A stretch of 64,000 nucleotides of DNA from Locusta migratoria (Eukaryota > Arthropoda > Insecta > Orthoptera > Acrididae): positions 475,071,150 to 475,135,149 of the forward strand of contig CM048748.1 of NCBI GenBank assembly GCA_026315105.1, given 5' to 3'. How positions within the stretch are numbered: position 1 is the first letter of the stretch; every line of letters starts with the position of its first letter. The translations under genes were made by a program, and so were the position numbers. The notes beneath the pieces were generated by a model that was not told where the DNA came from, ran no database searches, and saw nothing but the letters and a program-made list of their open reading frames with translations. Of this stretch, positions 1 through 10,411 are shown piece by piece.

Positions 1-434
1 ATAGCCTGTTAGTTTTAGAGAGAGGCATTTGGCCAGAAGTCAGGGTAATCATGCAGCATGCAGCGCTATGCAGAGATTAACTACCAAACCACAGCCTGGG
101 CGCAATTTGCTCTAACTACTGCGAGAGGCGCGAGTCACTTGGGTGCGACTGTTAACCTGATTCCTCACTGTGCAAGTTCCGGATTGGTTTCTGTAATACA
201 GCCTACACAAATCTGTCACTCAGAGTCGAGAGAACATAGTTACACAGGTTACTCTAAACAGAATAAAATGACACTATATATCGGATGACGTAATGAAACA
301 TCTCATAATTATATGCAAGCATATCATCTAAATAAGGCTAAAATGTTAGCAGTCAACAAGTTTGTGACAGAAACATAACACAGAGAAAACACAAAGAGAA
401 ACTATAAAATAAACAATACAAATACATACATGTT
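1..434. other. No recognised feature
   Basis: AT-rich sequence before the first SINE. The only open frame (58-288, plus) has no motif I recognise and is probably fortuitous. Confidence 0.4.
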
Positions 435-445
435 AAACAATCCTA

Positions 446-646
446 GCCGGCCGCGGTGGCCGAGGAGACTGTGGCGCTCCAGTCACGGTCTATACGGCCA
501 CTACGGTCGGGGGTTCGAATCCCCCTTCGGGCATGGATATTTGTGCCGTCTTTAGTATAAGGTAGTTGATAAGTAGTTTGTAAGTTTAGGGACTGATAAC
601 CCCGTAGTTAAGTCCCATAAGCTTAACAAACATTTGAACATTTGAA
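446..646 (+). repeat. tRNA-derived SINE, family A, full length with TSD
   Basis: The head (446-535) looks like a decayed tRNA: GTGGCCGAGG resembles an RNA polymerase III A box and GGGTTCGAATCC (about 510-521) is a near-perfect B box. The tail contains the family words GGGACTGATAACC and AAGTCCCATAAG and ends in AACATTTGAA. AAACAATCCTA occurs immediately before (435-445) and after (645-655) the element, an 11-bp target-site duplication typical of LINE-mobilised insertion. Related copies lie at 4128, 10203, 24393, 27680 and 48744. This is not a tRNA gene: the acceptor stem is incomplete and the 3' extension is SINE-specific. Confidence 0.93.
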
Positions 647-655
647 ACAATCCTA

Positions 656-1890
656 AACTAATCAAGTGGGACCTAAGGTATTAATAACTTACAACGGACT
701 CATACAATCCTACCATTATGATGCTGCGAAATTAAGAATGACAAATTAGTGGTTCCCCGGAAAATCAGGTTTACTGTCCTATTGATGTTGGAGAGTCATG
801 TGTCTTCGAGTGCTCAGCTGAGGTGGTTAGTTACCTGACACGGAGTTCGCCCTTCTTGCATTCCTTCATTTCATTTTCACTCGTCAAACGTTTTGCCTCT
901 TCTAATGGCACACAGGCCTCTTCCACAGATCAGAGCATCTCACGCCATTTCCTTTAATTTACTAATTGTCCTGTAAAACTTATCTGAAAAAATGCAAGTT
1001 GGATCTATTAACAGGCCATGGTATATATTTTCAAATGCAATTTAGATGAACTCTTTCGTTCGTGCTCTCCAGCGACATTCTACTGGTCGAACTGCACACC
1101 TTCTGTTACTGAAACGGACAATCCTTAGACAAAATTATCTAGGCTCCTAAGCATCAACACCACAGTGCATTATCGTGCAACTAAAGTCCTATAATTAATG
1201 GAGTTGGCGTCTACCACGGTGTCTTATTAATATGCTATTCAATGGGGAGATTGCCGACACAAAATCTACAGTAAGGGTGGCAATTGTAGCACTCTACTCA
1301 CGAGGCTGGCTCCACTCACAGTGAAGAAGAGCATACACAATTTAAACGATAAAAAGGGGACAATTTACGGAAACAAAATTATACAATAATATACCTAAGC
1401 ATGGCCTGCACAACATAAATTACACTCCATCAATTCACGACGGGAAACATATTAATGACATGGACAGCACGTACAACAAGCGATTTCGTGAGGTGGACAC
1501 CCTTATTACCCAACAGGCATTTGGTTGTGTCATACTAATAATTCCTTAAATAAAACGGAGAGTCGAGATAACCCGCTTCGAACAGCTGACCAGGTGGAAC
1601 TGGCAAGTTGCTGTTAACTATGCCAATAAAGGCGTGTACCAAATGATACCCAAGACACGCAAACAACCTGAAAACGTATTGTTGCGAAGTGAAAATCGCA
1701 CAACAATCACATACACAAGGGACACACGTAACAAACGTACAAAACATACCACTTAAAGAAAACACTACAAAAGACATACAAAATACACCGTAAATTTAGA
1801 ACACCAAGAACTTGGTTGGTAAGAATATCATTTAAATTACTTTAGAAAAAAATTAGACAAAACTGGTATGACACAACTAGGGTGTCTGGC
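656..1890. other. Unassigned DNA, possibly the downstream end of Gypsy copy A
   Basis: I see no coding domain. A short minus-strand frame at 1535-1777 has no recognisable motif. Gypsy copy A runs on the minus strand toward this interval, so part of it could be that element's 3' region or LTR, but I found no repeated LTR to prove it. Confidence 0.35.
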
Positions 1891-1981
1891 TACTCGTGGT
1901 AGAACCTCAGGCTCGAGACATGGTAGTGCCCTCGGGATTTCCTGCTGTGGAGGAATTCTAGCTCCGCGGCGTTCTCGTGGG

Positions 1982-2665
1982 CTATCCATCTGATACGGTA
2001 TGTCGGACGAAAACGGGGAAAACTTCTTGGTAAGCGAGTGACGCTTGCTCGAGAGTCGTCGCTAGCCTACTAGGAACCTGGAACACTCTCACAACGCGAC
2101 TGGTCTTATCTTGCCGTCGCCTCCTCTCTGCGGCACTTCTAATATTCGCCAGGGCGCGTTCGACATCGTCACTGTGTCTCAGAGGCACCGGCGGGTCGAG
2201 TGGCACAGTTTCACGCAGCTTGTCCTCCACGTGCTGGTTCTTACGTACCAGTACAGGAGGCGTAGAGGTGGAGCTGTTTGGGAGGTCATTCAGAACGTGC
2301 TGAAACCCTTGTATATACCGATCCCAGGCCCTATGACGACGGTAGTAGTACAGGCGGCACAGCTTCCCCAGTTCTTTCATCACCCGCTCACAAGGATTTG
2401 ACGCATGGTGACAAACATATATGAAAACTGGCCTCATGCGTCTCCTCCGCAGCATTTCTTTCCAAATGTGGGAACGGAACTGAGAACCGTTGTCCGCAAT
2501 GACTTTCTCTACAGGCCCAGCTTGTCGTAAGCAGTCTTTGGTAAAGGCGTTATCAACGGACCGCACGGTCGCTCTTCTTAAGGGAGTCAAAGTGACAAAA
2601 TTTGAAGTGAGCTCCACTGCCACAAAGATGTTTGAATAGCCATCAATTGTCAGTGGTAGCGGTTC
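1982..2665 (-). pseudogene. Gypsy integrase core domain (broken)
   Basis: This is the DDE integrase that inserts retrotransposon cDNA into chromosomes. The first catalytic Asp lies in LTIDGYSN just upstream of the long open frame (about 2640), the second in VIADNGSQF, and the Glu in NPCERVMKELGKL, so all three acidic residues are visible. A frame change between about 2650 and 2690 separates this segment from the zinc-binding part, and the first Asp is read only in the shifted frame. The downstream end carries no chromodomain that I can see. The copy is non-functional because of the frameshift and the LINE inserted upstream. Confidence 0.82.
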
Positions 2666-3000
2666 AGATTGACCACAGCTAACTCACAAAGCCGAGAAGG
2701 GATTATAGGTAAGAGGGAAGCTTGGTATGTAACCGTGGGGGGTTTAGATTTCTGACAAAGCTTACAAGTGGCCAGCACTTTCTGGATCCTTCTTTCCATA
2801 TTTATCAAGTAACAGGTATCACGGAGTTTCTGGTAGCACTTGCGGGGCCCATAGTGCGCGTAGCTTAGGTGAGTAAACCAGATGGGTTTGTTGACCCACT
2901 CATCTGGAATGGACACACGATTGCCCGGGGTCGCTACGACGGAACAAGATATTTCGCCTAATAAGGTAGTTGTGCCTGATCGACGGATGGTTCTGATCAC
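2650..3000 (-). pseudogene. Gypsy integrase zinc-binding (H2C2) domain
   Basis: The segment contains H-x3-H (HLSYAH) followed by C-x2-C in LATCKLCQKSKPP, the HHCC zinc-binding module found N-terminal to Gypsy integrases. It ends with a stop in this frame while the catalytic core continues in another frame, marking a frameshift. Between 3001 and 3120 a linker matches the DNA at 40496-40590 of copy B. It is a remnant. Confidence 0.82.
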
Positions 3001-3567
3001 GCCATTTAGTCTTCACATCCCTCACAATCGCATCCTTACCTTGTTCCCGCGTTAGTCCTGAAGGGAGGCAGTAATAAAGTTCTCGAAAGCAACGCCACGG
3101 AGATATAAGACACTGAAGCTTTTTTATTTATTTATTTGTTTATTTAGCCTGATTAGATTAGGGCCATCAGGCCCTCTCTTACATCGGACTAGGGTTTTAC
3201 ATGTGAGTTACCTATAACATAACAATGATTTTTACAGATAAACAATTAATGACATAATTTATACAATTTGATTACATGTAAGAGGATGTAAATAAAAGGT
3301 ATTGACTTAATTCTAATAGGACTGATATTAGTAGTACCACCGAGACACCTTCTGCTGCTGTGGGTGTAATAATAGAAGTAACAACATTGATATGAGCAGA
3401 TACAAGATGTAATTTTGAATATATCGAGATTGGTTAAGGCATGGCAAATTCTGACAGAAGGAAGGTAAGAAAGCTGTACCTGGCGAAGCAAATGTCAGTA
3501 GGAGAATATCTGGGAGGAGGAATGGATGTGACGTACCTGGACCGTAGGGTATTAAAGACTGGCGTAA

Positions 3568-3948
3568 TTATTGCTTTAGTAGATAATCTATTAACTGTCG
3601 TTTGAAGCTGGCAGTATTATTCAGTTCTCTGATATACTGAGGTAGATTGTTCCAGAGCCTGGTTCCTGCTACTGAAGAGGATTTTGAGAAACCGGCTGAG
3701 TGATGGATAGGGAAAGAAATGGTTTTGCTCTGACAGGAACGAGTAGTTCTGTTATGTTGATCAGATAAGAGTGTTAAGATCGAGGAAAGATATGAGGGAC
3801 AGTGTACGTTGATAAGACAGTAGAGGAAACAAAGTGTATGAAAATATCTGCGCTTGTCAGCACGGAGCCAGGATTGCTGCTTATAAGATGGTGAAATGTG
3901 ATCAATCACATCACTGCAATCAATAATTGGAATTACAAGTGTTTGTAT

Positions 3949-4012
<64 letters not shown>

Positions 4013-4124
4013 AAGATCGAGAGGAAAAAACTTCTTATATCACTGTAGGGCATGAAGAGATGCTGATGCCTTCCTACACACGGCGGCTGTGTGCTCAGCC
4101 CAATTTATTTTGTCGTCTATTATC
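3568..4124 (-). pseudogene. LINE C-terminal region with poly-lysine interruption
   Basis: Downstream of the SINE, minus-strand frames encode INWAEHTAAVCRKASASL (4040-4124) and then, past a homopolymer, the characteristic LINE C-terminus with AGTRLWNNLPQYIREL and FKRQLIDYLL (3568-3700). This matches the region after the RT in CR1/Jockey-like elements. A run of 56 A residues on the coding strand (3953-4008) would be read as lysines. It is probably a post-insertion expansion, or the scar of a further insertion, rather than part of the protein. Confidence 0.75.
3953..4008. repeat. 56-base T homopolymer
   Basis: An uninterrupted run of T on the plus strand inside the nested LINE. Such runs are also prone to assembly length error. 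Confidence 0.95.
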
Positions 4125-4127
4125 ACT

Positions 4128-4312
4128 GCCGACCCCGGTGGCGGAGGTGACTTAGGCGCTCCAGTCACGGTCAGCACGGCTACTACGGTCGGGGGTTCGA
4201 ATCCCCCCTCGGGCATGAATATTTGTGCCGTCCTAGTTCGTAAGTAGTTTGTAAGTTTAGGGACTGATGACCCCGTAGTTAAGTCCCATAAACTTAACAA
4301 ACATTTGAATAT
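4128..4312 (+). repeat. SINE family A nested in the LINE, 12-bp TSD
   Basis: It has the same head and tail as the copy at 446, with B box GGGTTCGAATCC and tail words GGGACTGATGACC and AAGTCCCATAA. TCTATTATCACT flanks it exactly at 4116-4127 and 4313-4324. It splits the LINE reading frame, so it inserted after the LINE, which inserted after the Gypsy. Confidence 0.95.
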
Positions 4313-4872
4313 TCTATTATCACTCCCAGACTTTTTGCCGAGGGCGAAAAATAGATTGGTGTGTCTTTTAATATTAATGATGGTTGAGATTCGCGGTATT
4401 CGTGGTTAATGAGCCTGGGAGGACCTACTAGAATCGCTTGTCTTTTACTTGGATTGAGCTTTAATCCTATATTCTGTGCCCACTTTGATAGTGCACATAG
4501 GTCAGAATTAAAATTTTCGATTGCTGTCTTCAGGTTTTTTGGTTTTGCAATTAAATGCAACTGGAGGTCATCGGCATACATGTGGTATTTACAAAAGGAC
4601 AAGACCGATGATACGTCATTTACGTACAATGAAAAGAGAAGTGGACCTAATACCGAGCCCTGCGGTACGCCTGATAGTACTTTTCTCCACTGTGACTTTT
4701 CGATGCCGGACATGACGCGCTGAAGACGCGATGTCAAGTATGAGCGAAACCATTGCACCACGCCTTGAGAAAGATTTAGGCTGCTAAGTTTAGCAAGTAA
4801 AATATCAAAGTCCACAGTGCCGAAAGCTTTGCTAAAGTCTAAGAAGCACATAGTCGCCTCTTGCCTATCCAT
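4313..4872 (-). pseudogene. LINE reverse transcriptase, palm domain (5' truncated)
   Basis: The segment encodes the RT palm: FLDFSKAF (motif A), SGVPQGSVLGPLLF (motif B) and MYADDLQLH (motif C) with the YADD box intact near 4568-4580. These are typical of CR1/Jockey-group LINEs. The N-terminal endonuclease and the first RT motifs are missing. The frame is interrupted at 4312 by a SINE; the coding sequence resumes beyond it with IIDDKINWAEH. Inactive by truncation and insertion. Confidence 0.88.
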
Positions 4873-4907
4873 TGCCTGCTTTTCTCATTCAGTTCATCAT
4901 TAGTCCC

Positions 4908-5139
4908 TTACGTCAAACCCACCGGAGAGCGAGAAAGGGCGTCAGATACCACATTCTCCTTCCCGGGTAGGTGAACCACAGTAAAACGAAATTCCTGAAG
5001 AAGCAACGTCCACCTAGCCAAACTTCCGTGGGTCAAATTAGCCGACATTAGAAAGACGAATGCGCGGTGATCGGTATACACCTTGGTCGTCCTCCCAAAC
5101 AAGTACCCCCTGAACTTACGGAATCCGAAAACGACCGCA
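4908..5139 (-). pseudogene. Gypsy RNase H, C-terminal part (copy A)
   Basis: It encodes the tether and RNase H end: YLFGRTTKVYTDHRAF with the catalytic-region TDHRA, and HLPGKENVVSDALSRSP, the typical RNase H C-terminus. The open frame runs on to 5234, but residues beyond about 5140 belong to a Tc1 transposon: that DNA matches the complement of 39215-39262. The true Gypsy part is therefore shorter than the open frame. It is nearly identical in layout to copy B at 40590-40860. Confidence 0.82.
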
Positions 5140-5728
5140 AGCTCGGAGACCGTGGCTACGGTTACCCTTGACGCTGCATCACAGACAGGAGCGTCTGCGA
5201 TGGTGTATTCAATGATGAACCTGGGTGCACACATAGGAAAGCATCATTTTTTCGGACGAATCCAGGTTCTGTTTATAGCATCATTATGGTGGCATCCATG
5301 TTTCACGACATCGCGGTGCACGCACATTGGAACTGTGTTTTCGTCATCGCCATACTGGCGTATCACCCGGCGTGATGGTATGGGGTGCCATTGGTTACAC
5401 GTCTCGGTCACCTCTTGTTCGCATCGACGTCTCTTTGAACAGTGGTCATTACATTTCAGATGTGTTACGACCCGTGGCTCTACCCTTCATTCGATCCCTG
5501 TGAAACCCTATATTTCAGCAAGATAATACACGACCACATGTTGCACGTCCTGTACGGCCCTTTCTAGATACAGAAAATGTTTGACTGTTGCCCTGGCCAG
5601 CACATTCTACAAATCTCTCACCAACTGAAAATGTCACACGTCAGTTCCAGTACAATGTATTTGTCCAATGAATACCCGTTCATGATGTGGATTTCTTCTT
5701 GGTGTAGCAATATTAATATCCAGTAGTG
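5140..5728 (+). pseudogene. Tc1-like transposase, C-terminal two thirds, with 3' terminal repeat
   Basis: In shifting plus-strand frames the DNA encodes AYSMM-type sequence (VYSMMNLGAHIG), FSDESRFCL (first catalytic Asp), GVMVWGAIGYTSRSPL, FQQDNTRPHVA (second Asp) and LLPWPAHSTNLSPTENV (Glu), the D-D-E pattern of Tc1 transposases. At least two frameshifts and one stop break it. The segment ends with a terminal repeat complementary to that at 38785 and a TA dinucleotide at 5729-5730. The 5' third and left terminal repeat are missing, and the left edge abuts Gypsy copy A directly. Confidence 0.85.
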
Positions 5729-5730
5729 TA

Positions 5731-6480
5731 ATTCATTACAGTGTTTTGGACCAATTTTTTAGAATCATGTCAATATATCACATTTCTAACACTGTTGGCC
5801 CATAAATAATAATTGAAAAAGTATTTCTCCATGTTTTCTGTGTATTTTCATCCAAGCCAGGGGCACCCTCTTGCACCCCTTCCCAGCGCCCATGCTCGTT
5901 TCCAAAGTTAGTAGTACACCACCGCCACGTGGAAAGAGCGTGGCGCTGTCTGGCGGCCAGCACCTCGCACCTGCAGCCCTGGCCGCAGAGGCGCTTAAGG
6001 CCAGGCCGGCCATTTGTAGCTGTCAGCCGGGACCGCTCTCTCCGGGCCTGGGGATTGCTTCCCCTCCATTTACACCGGGGCGGCTGGCTGGCTGCAGGCG
6101 GGAGCTCGCTCAGCTGCTGTGGGCTCCCCGTCTATTGATGCGGGCGTTAGGGCGCGTTCCATGCCGCTGCCCGCTGCCGAGACAGCTCACTCACTGCCCG
6201 AAGGGGAGGCACCACTGTGACGTCACAAACCGCGAGCTTACATTTCATAGAGCGGCTGACACACGAGCTACAGCGCTCTTTGCGGCAACCTGTGTAAACT
6301 CGGAAGCCATATTTTTGGTGGTCAGTACACTTAAGAGTAGTCTGTCAATCGTATGTCGTTGTTGAGCTTGAAGTATTGTCGTATTTAGTATGATGAGTAG
6401 CCTGTTATCAAAGACGGACATCTGTCGTTTGCCAGAAACTGAGATAAACGTCATTATTATTGCGAAACGTACAGATAATA
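5731..6480. other. GC- and CpG-rich interval, no gene recognised
   Basis: 5870-6250 is conspicuously GC-rich against an AT-rich background and includes TGACGTCA-like words near 6218. Open frames on both strands reflect base composition. It could be a CpG-rich repeat or an old promoter, but no splice or domain evidence ties it to a gene. Confidence 0.4.
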
Positions 6481-6488
6481 TATTTATA

Positions 6489-6760
6489 GAATGAAACTTC
6501 ACTACTGCAGCGGAGTGTGCGCTGATATGAAACTTCCTGGCAGATTAAAATTGTGTGCCGGAACCGGGACTCGAACCTGGGACCTTTGCCTTTCGCGGGC
6601 AAGCGCACTACCGACTGTGCTATCCCGACACGAATCACGATGCCGCCTCACAACTTTACTTCCGCCAGTACCTCGTCTCCTACTTTCCAAACTTCACAGA
6701 AGCTCTCCTGCAAACACGCAAGACTAGCACTCCCGGAAGAAAGGATATGGTGGAGACATG
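6489..6760 (-). repeat. tRNA-derived SINE, family C (minus)
   Basis: Read on the minus strand it has an A-box-like TAGCACAGTCGGTAGTGCG region, a B box GGTTCGAGTCCC, then GGTTCCGGCACACAATTTTAA and the tail TCTGCCAGGAAGTT. Other copies: 6765, 28071, 61232 and 61640. It meets the next copy head-to-head at about 6761. Confidence 0.88.
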
Positions 6761-6764
6761 CTTC

Positions 6765-7062
6765 CAGCGCACACTCCGCTGCAGAGTGAAGTTTCATTCT
6801 GGAAACATCCCTTAGGCTGTGGCTAAGCCATGCCTCCACCATAACATTTCTTCCGGGAGTGCTAGTCTTGCGTGTTTGCAGGAGAGCTTCTGTGAAGTTT
6901 GGGAAGTGGGAAGCGAGGTACTGGCGGAAGTAAAGTTGTGAGGCGGCATCGTGAGTCGTTTCGGGATAGCACAATCGGTAGTGCGCTTGCTCGCGAAAGG
7001 CAAAGGTCCCAGGTTCGAGTCCCGGTTCCGGCACACAATTTTAATCTGCCAGGAAGTTTTAA
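6765..7062 (+). repeat. SINE family C (plus), head-to-head with the preceding copy
   Basis: Same family in the opposite orientation. The two copies form an inverted repeat of about 570 bp with both SINE 3' tails facing outward. Arms differ at scattered positions, so this is not a recent perfect palindrome. Confidence 0.88.
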
Positions 7063-8120
7063 TATATTTATAATCTGATTTGAGCATTATCAACTTCAAT
7101 ACTCGACGATTTATACCTGGAAATGGCTAATATCAATTTGATAACTCAAGCACCTTTCAAATTGTGTTTGAAAATACAGATGTCTGTCTTTGAAATCAAA
7201 ACGTGTAGTTGTCCGATTTTGATGTGAACACGCTTTCAGATGTCCGTTTTTGATGCACAGAGATTCACTTACGGCTGACGAGAATCTTTTACAGTTGTAT
7301 TATCTGGAAAATTATAGGAATATCGACAAAAAGTGGAAAATACTAAATTCTGAACTCTATTACATATTGGAAAATGAAGAAGTACAATAATCTTAATAAT
7401 CTTATTAATTGTATATAAAAAATGAAATGTTACGGCACTGAATCTCTAAAATTACTAGCATACGTTCTGTTGAAACTGTCGCCAGATTTTTCCTTAAACA
7501 TCCTTACGTTATTTCTGACATCGAAGTTCTTTCCAACAAGTGATTATTTCCTACAGCACACCTTACAATAGAACTGTGTAGTTTACAAGCTAGTCTTACC
7601 TTTGTTTCTTTTCATTGTTTATTTTCCACTTTTCAGGTTGTCTCAACCGCTTCCTACCTTTTCCTTTGAAGCTGGTGATATATTACGTCCCATTTCACTC
7701 GCTTTAAGATGGTTATCAATAATAGTACTATAAAAAATTATCGAAAAACTGAAGTATAGACTAATACGACTAAAGACCTGGCACATGCTGATGCCAGGTC
7801 TGATTTTCGAGGTCATGTGATCATATACTGTGTTCCCATTGGTGCACACGGCTTCATCGAACAAGTGTCCAAATTTGATATCACGCTCTTATGTAGGTGT
7901 CCGCTTTTGATTTGAACAGTCAAATTTAACTTGTAATATATCAGATTTATGTCAACTTCAGAAAAAAAAATTACTTCACCAATGAAAATAGCGGTAAAAC
8001 TTACTCCAGGATCGACTGCTAACTAAATTTCGACCATTAGGTGAGATGTCCACGTTTGATATTAGGATACTCATACATTGTATTTAGAGTGTATTGCCTG
8101 TTCAGTTTTGCTGCTGAAAT
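7063..8120. other. AT-rich region with dispersed TGTCC...TTTGAT motifs
   Basis: No coding domain is recognised. The word GATGTCCGTTTTTGAT and variants recur at about 7178-7195, 7208-7223, 7237-7254, 7862-7879, 7894-7911 and 8043-8060, with a reverse-complement copy at 6408-6425. They end just before a THAP-like start at 8121, suggesting the terminal region of a DNA transposon. That link is inference. Confidence 0.5.
7774..7801. repeat. Perfect 10-bp stem hairpin
   Basis: AGACCTGGCA (7774-7783) pairs perfectly with TGCCAGGTCT (7792-7801) around an 8-base loop. Function unknown. Confidence 0.8.
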
Positions 8121-8260
8121 ATGCCTAAAGTGTGTTCAGCATTTAAATGCACAAACTGAAGTGATAAAACGACAACTACTGCATGTAAGAACGCCAAATG
8201 TTTTCCCTTGTTTGATCTCAGTCTGTCTATACTCAAACAAAATTCCCGACTAATGGCACT
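8121..8260 (+). pseudogene. THAP-like domain start (fragment)
   Basis: An ATG at 8121 opens the peptide MPKVCSAFKCTN, which fits the beginning of a C2CH zinc-finger THAP domain (MP-x-C-x4-C). A stop follows at once and the downstream sequence keeps only hints of the domain. THAP domains bind DNA and form the N-terminus of P-element-type transposases. With the TGTCC motif field next to it, this may be the 5' end of a second P-like element, but twelve residues are thin evidence. Confidence 0.4.
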
Positions 8261-8539
8261 TAGCTGCCCCAAGAGTGAAGCTTCAGACGACCTATCCTGC
8301 AATTCCCTAGAAGAACATACCATAAAAAAATGCGCAGTGTTTTACCTGGTGTTAGTGTGTTTCTGTGGTATCTTTACTTCTGTCGCTCCTGTGGTTGATG
8401 AAACTACACTTTTGACTGTCTACACTTTTTTTTAAATATATCTTCATTTTTTGTTGTTAATAATACTTGATCGAGCACGGTACACATGCAACCAGTGCAA
8501 AATATGAAAGTCTGTGTCCTTTGCAACAAATCTGTACTT

Positions 8540-8836
8540 TTTTCAGAGTGGAAACAACGAATGTTAATAATGATACGTTCTTTCGACGTGGAATACTTTT
8601 GTGGCAACTGACCTAGGCGCATTTTTTGTGGCTTTTGTCGCTTCCGTCTTTGTACTGAAATGTCATGTACCAAACTTTACTGGTTTCGATATGGCAACAC
8701 GGGAAGTTATTAACGACACCTTATTTCGATGTGGAAAGGTTTTGTGACAGATGACCAAGGCGCATTTTTAACTACAGTATTTTTTTCATCTCCTTTGTGG
8801 CGTCTTTGTACTCAAATTTCTTCCACCAAAGTTTAC
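8540..8836. repeat. Two-copy direct tandem repeat, about 142-bp period
   Basis: The segment starting at 8563 (GTTAATAATGATACG) is repeated with divergence from 8705 (GTTATTAACGACACC). Shared blocks include the GGCGCATTTTT region and the copy-ending CCAAACTTTAC / CCAAAGTTTAC words at 8680 and 8836. Confidence 0.75.
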
Positions 8837-8867
8837 AACCAAACCCTTTAATAGCAATTTTACATGT

Positions 8868-10202
8868 TTGTAGACTTGCAAAACCAGAAGGGAAAGCTAA
8901 AAGGTGGAAAGAGTATATAGAGAGACTCTACGAAGGTAATGAACTTGGAGGCAATATTGTAAGAAGGGAAGAAGAAGTAGATCAGGATGAAATAGGACAT
9001 TCTGTACTCAGAGATGATTTGATAGAGCACTGAAAGACCTAAGTCGAAACAAGGTCCCTGGAGTAGATGACATTTCCGAAAAGCTACTGAAGTCTCTGGG
9101 AGAACCAGCCATGACAAAACTGTTTAACCTGATGTGTAAGATGTATGAGACAGGCGAAGTACCCCCAGACTTTAAGAAAAATGTTATAATCCCCAGTCCA
9201 AAGGAAGCAGGCTAATACAGGTGTGAAAACTACAGAACAATCAGTTTAATAAGTCATGGTTGCAAAATATTAACACGAATTATTTACAGAAAGATGGAAA
9301 AGCTGGTAGAAGCCGACCTCGGGGAAGATTAGTTTGGGTTTAGGAGAAATGTAGGAACACGGGAGGCAATACTCACTTTACGGCTTATCCTAGAAGATAG
9401 ATTAAGAAAAGGCAAACCTACATTTCTAGCTTTTGTAGATTTGGAGAAGGCTTTTGACAATGTTGATTGGAATAAACTCTTTCAAGTTCTGAAGCAAGCA
9501 GGAGTAAAATATAGGGAGCGTAAGGTTATTTACAACTTGTACAAAAACCAGACGGTGGTTGTCAGAATTGAATGGCATGAAAGGGATGCAGTGGTTGGGT
9601 ATGGAGTACGGCAAGGTTGTAGCATTTCTCCAATGTTATTCAATTTGTACATTGACCAAGGTACGAAGGAAAGAAAGGAGAAATTTGGAGAAGGAATTAA
9701 AGTTCAGGGTGAAGATTTAAAAACATGGTGTTTTGCCAACGACATAGTAATTCTTTCAGAGACAGCAAAGGACCTGGAAAAGCAGTTGAACGGAATGGGC
9801 AGTGTGTGGAAAGCTGTATACTATATGAACGTTAAGAAGAACAAAACAATGGTAATAGAGTGCAGTCTACGAAAATCAGGTGATGCTGAAGGAATTAGAT
9901 TGGGTAACGAAGCAATAAAGGAGGTAGATGGGTTTTGTTACCTGAGCAGTAAAATAACAAATGATGGTCGCAGTACAGAGGATATAAAATGCAGACTGGC
10001 AATGGGTAGAAAAGCATTTTTGAAAAAAATTTGTTAACATCGAATATTGATTTAAGCCTAAGGAAGTCCTTTCTGAAGGCATTTGTGTGGAGTGTTGCCT
10101 TGTATGGGAGTGAAACATGGACGATAAACAGTGCGGACAGTAAGAGGATAGAGGCTTTGGAAATGTGGTACAGGAGAATGCTGAAGATTGGGTGGTTTAA
10201 AA
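8868..10202 (+). pseudogene. RTE-like LINE reverse transcriptase, degenerate
   Basis: Plus-strand frames encode the linker AKPEGKAKRWKEYIERLY, then NKVPGVDDISEKLL, ENYRTISLISHGCKIL, FLAFVDLEKAFDNVDW (motif A), GYGVRQGCSISPMLFNLY (motif B) and CFANDIVIL (motif C), then the C-terminal YGSETWTIN and WYRRMLKIGW. Stops and frameshifts near 9033, 9214, 9330 and 10037 inactivate it. The catalytic F-x-D-D box reads FAND (9732-9743), so the first Asp is now Asn. The upstream endonuclease is missing. The copy ends where a minus-strand SINE begins. I assign it to endonuclease-bearing RTE-like LINEs with moderate confidence in the clade. Confidence 0.87.
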
Positions 10203-10401
10203 TCAAATGTTAAAACGTTTGTTAAACTTATGGGACTTAACTACAGGGTCATCAGTCCTTAAACTTACAAACTACTTATGAACTAGCTTATACTAAAGAC
10301 GGCACAAACATCTATGCCCGAGGGGTATTTAAACCCACGACCGCAGCGGCCATGCAGACTGTCACTGGTACGCCGCAGACTGCGCGGCCACCGCGGCCGG
10401 C
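10203..10401 (-). repeat. SINE family A (minus) inserted at the LINE C-terminus
   Basis: The minus-strand head starts at GCCGGCCGCGG (10401) and the tail ends near 10203. GATTGGGTGG (10187-10196) and GATTAGGTGG (10402-10411) may be a TSD with one mismatch. The LINE coding sequence does not obviously resume beyond it. Confidence 0.87.
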
Positions 10402-10411
10402 GATTAGGTGG

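Larger units (their letters stand above)
3121..4883 (-). mobile_element. CR1/Jockey-like LINE, 5' truncated, inserted in Gypsy copy A
   Basis: This minus-strand non-LTR element ends at 3121 in a TTTA-repeat on the plus strand, i.e. a TAAA-type 3' tail. It begins inside the reverse transcriptase at about 4872, so it is strongly 5' truncated. GCTTTT occurs at 3118-3123 and 4878-4883, a possible short target duplication, although the T-rich tail makes its length uncertain. Deleting this interval restores a sequence colinear with 40570-40610 of Gypsy copy B. A SINE sits inside it at 4128-4312. Confidence 0.85.
1890..5139 (-). mobile_element. Gypsy-type LTR retrotransposon copy A, 3' half, interrupted by a LINE
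   Basis: Read on the minus strand, the order is RNase H (5139-4908), linker, zinc-binding HHCC domain (3000-2650) and integrase core (2660-1982), the pol order of Metaviridae/Gypsy. The element is split by a LINE at 3121-4883; the undisturbed order is seen in copy B (40496-41040), whose DNA is closely similar on both sides of the break. Protease, RT and gag are absent, because the sequence changes to a Tc1 element at about 5140. LTRs were not found, so the left boundary is approximate. Confidence 0.8.

Noticed and set aside
446..535. tRNA gene
   Set aside because: The A and B boxes belong to a SINE head; the SINE tail and TSD follow, and no closed cloverleaf with an acceptor stem can be drawn. 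The same applies to all SINE heads in the window.
3568..4053. Lysine-rich protein
   Set aside because: The lysine run is only a 56-base homopolymer inside a dead LINE.
5871..6365. Protein-coding gene in the GC-rich block
   Set aside because: Long frames appear on both strands because stops are rare in GC-rich DNA; none shows a known motif. Same for 12029-12453 and 23558-24144.
6553..7034. ORFs running through SINE copies
   Set aside because: Recurring peptides such as CRNRDSNLGPLPF are translations of the family C SINE and recur wherever it occurs.
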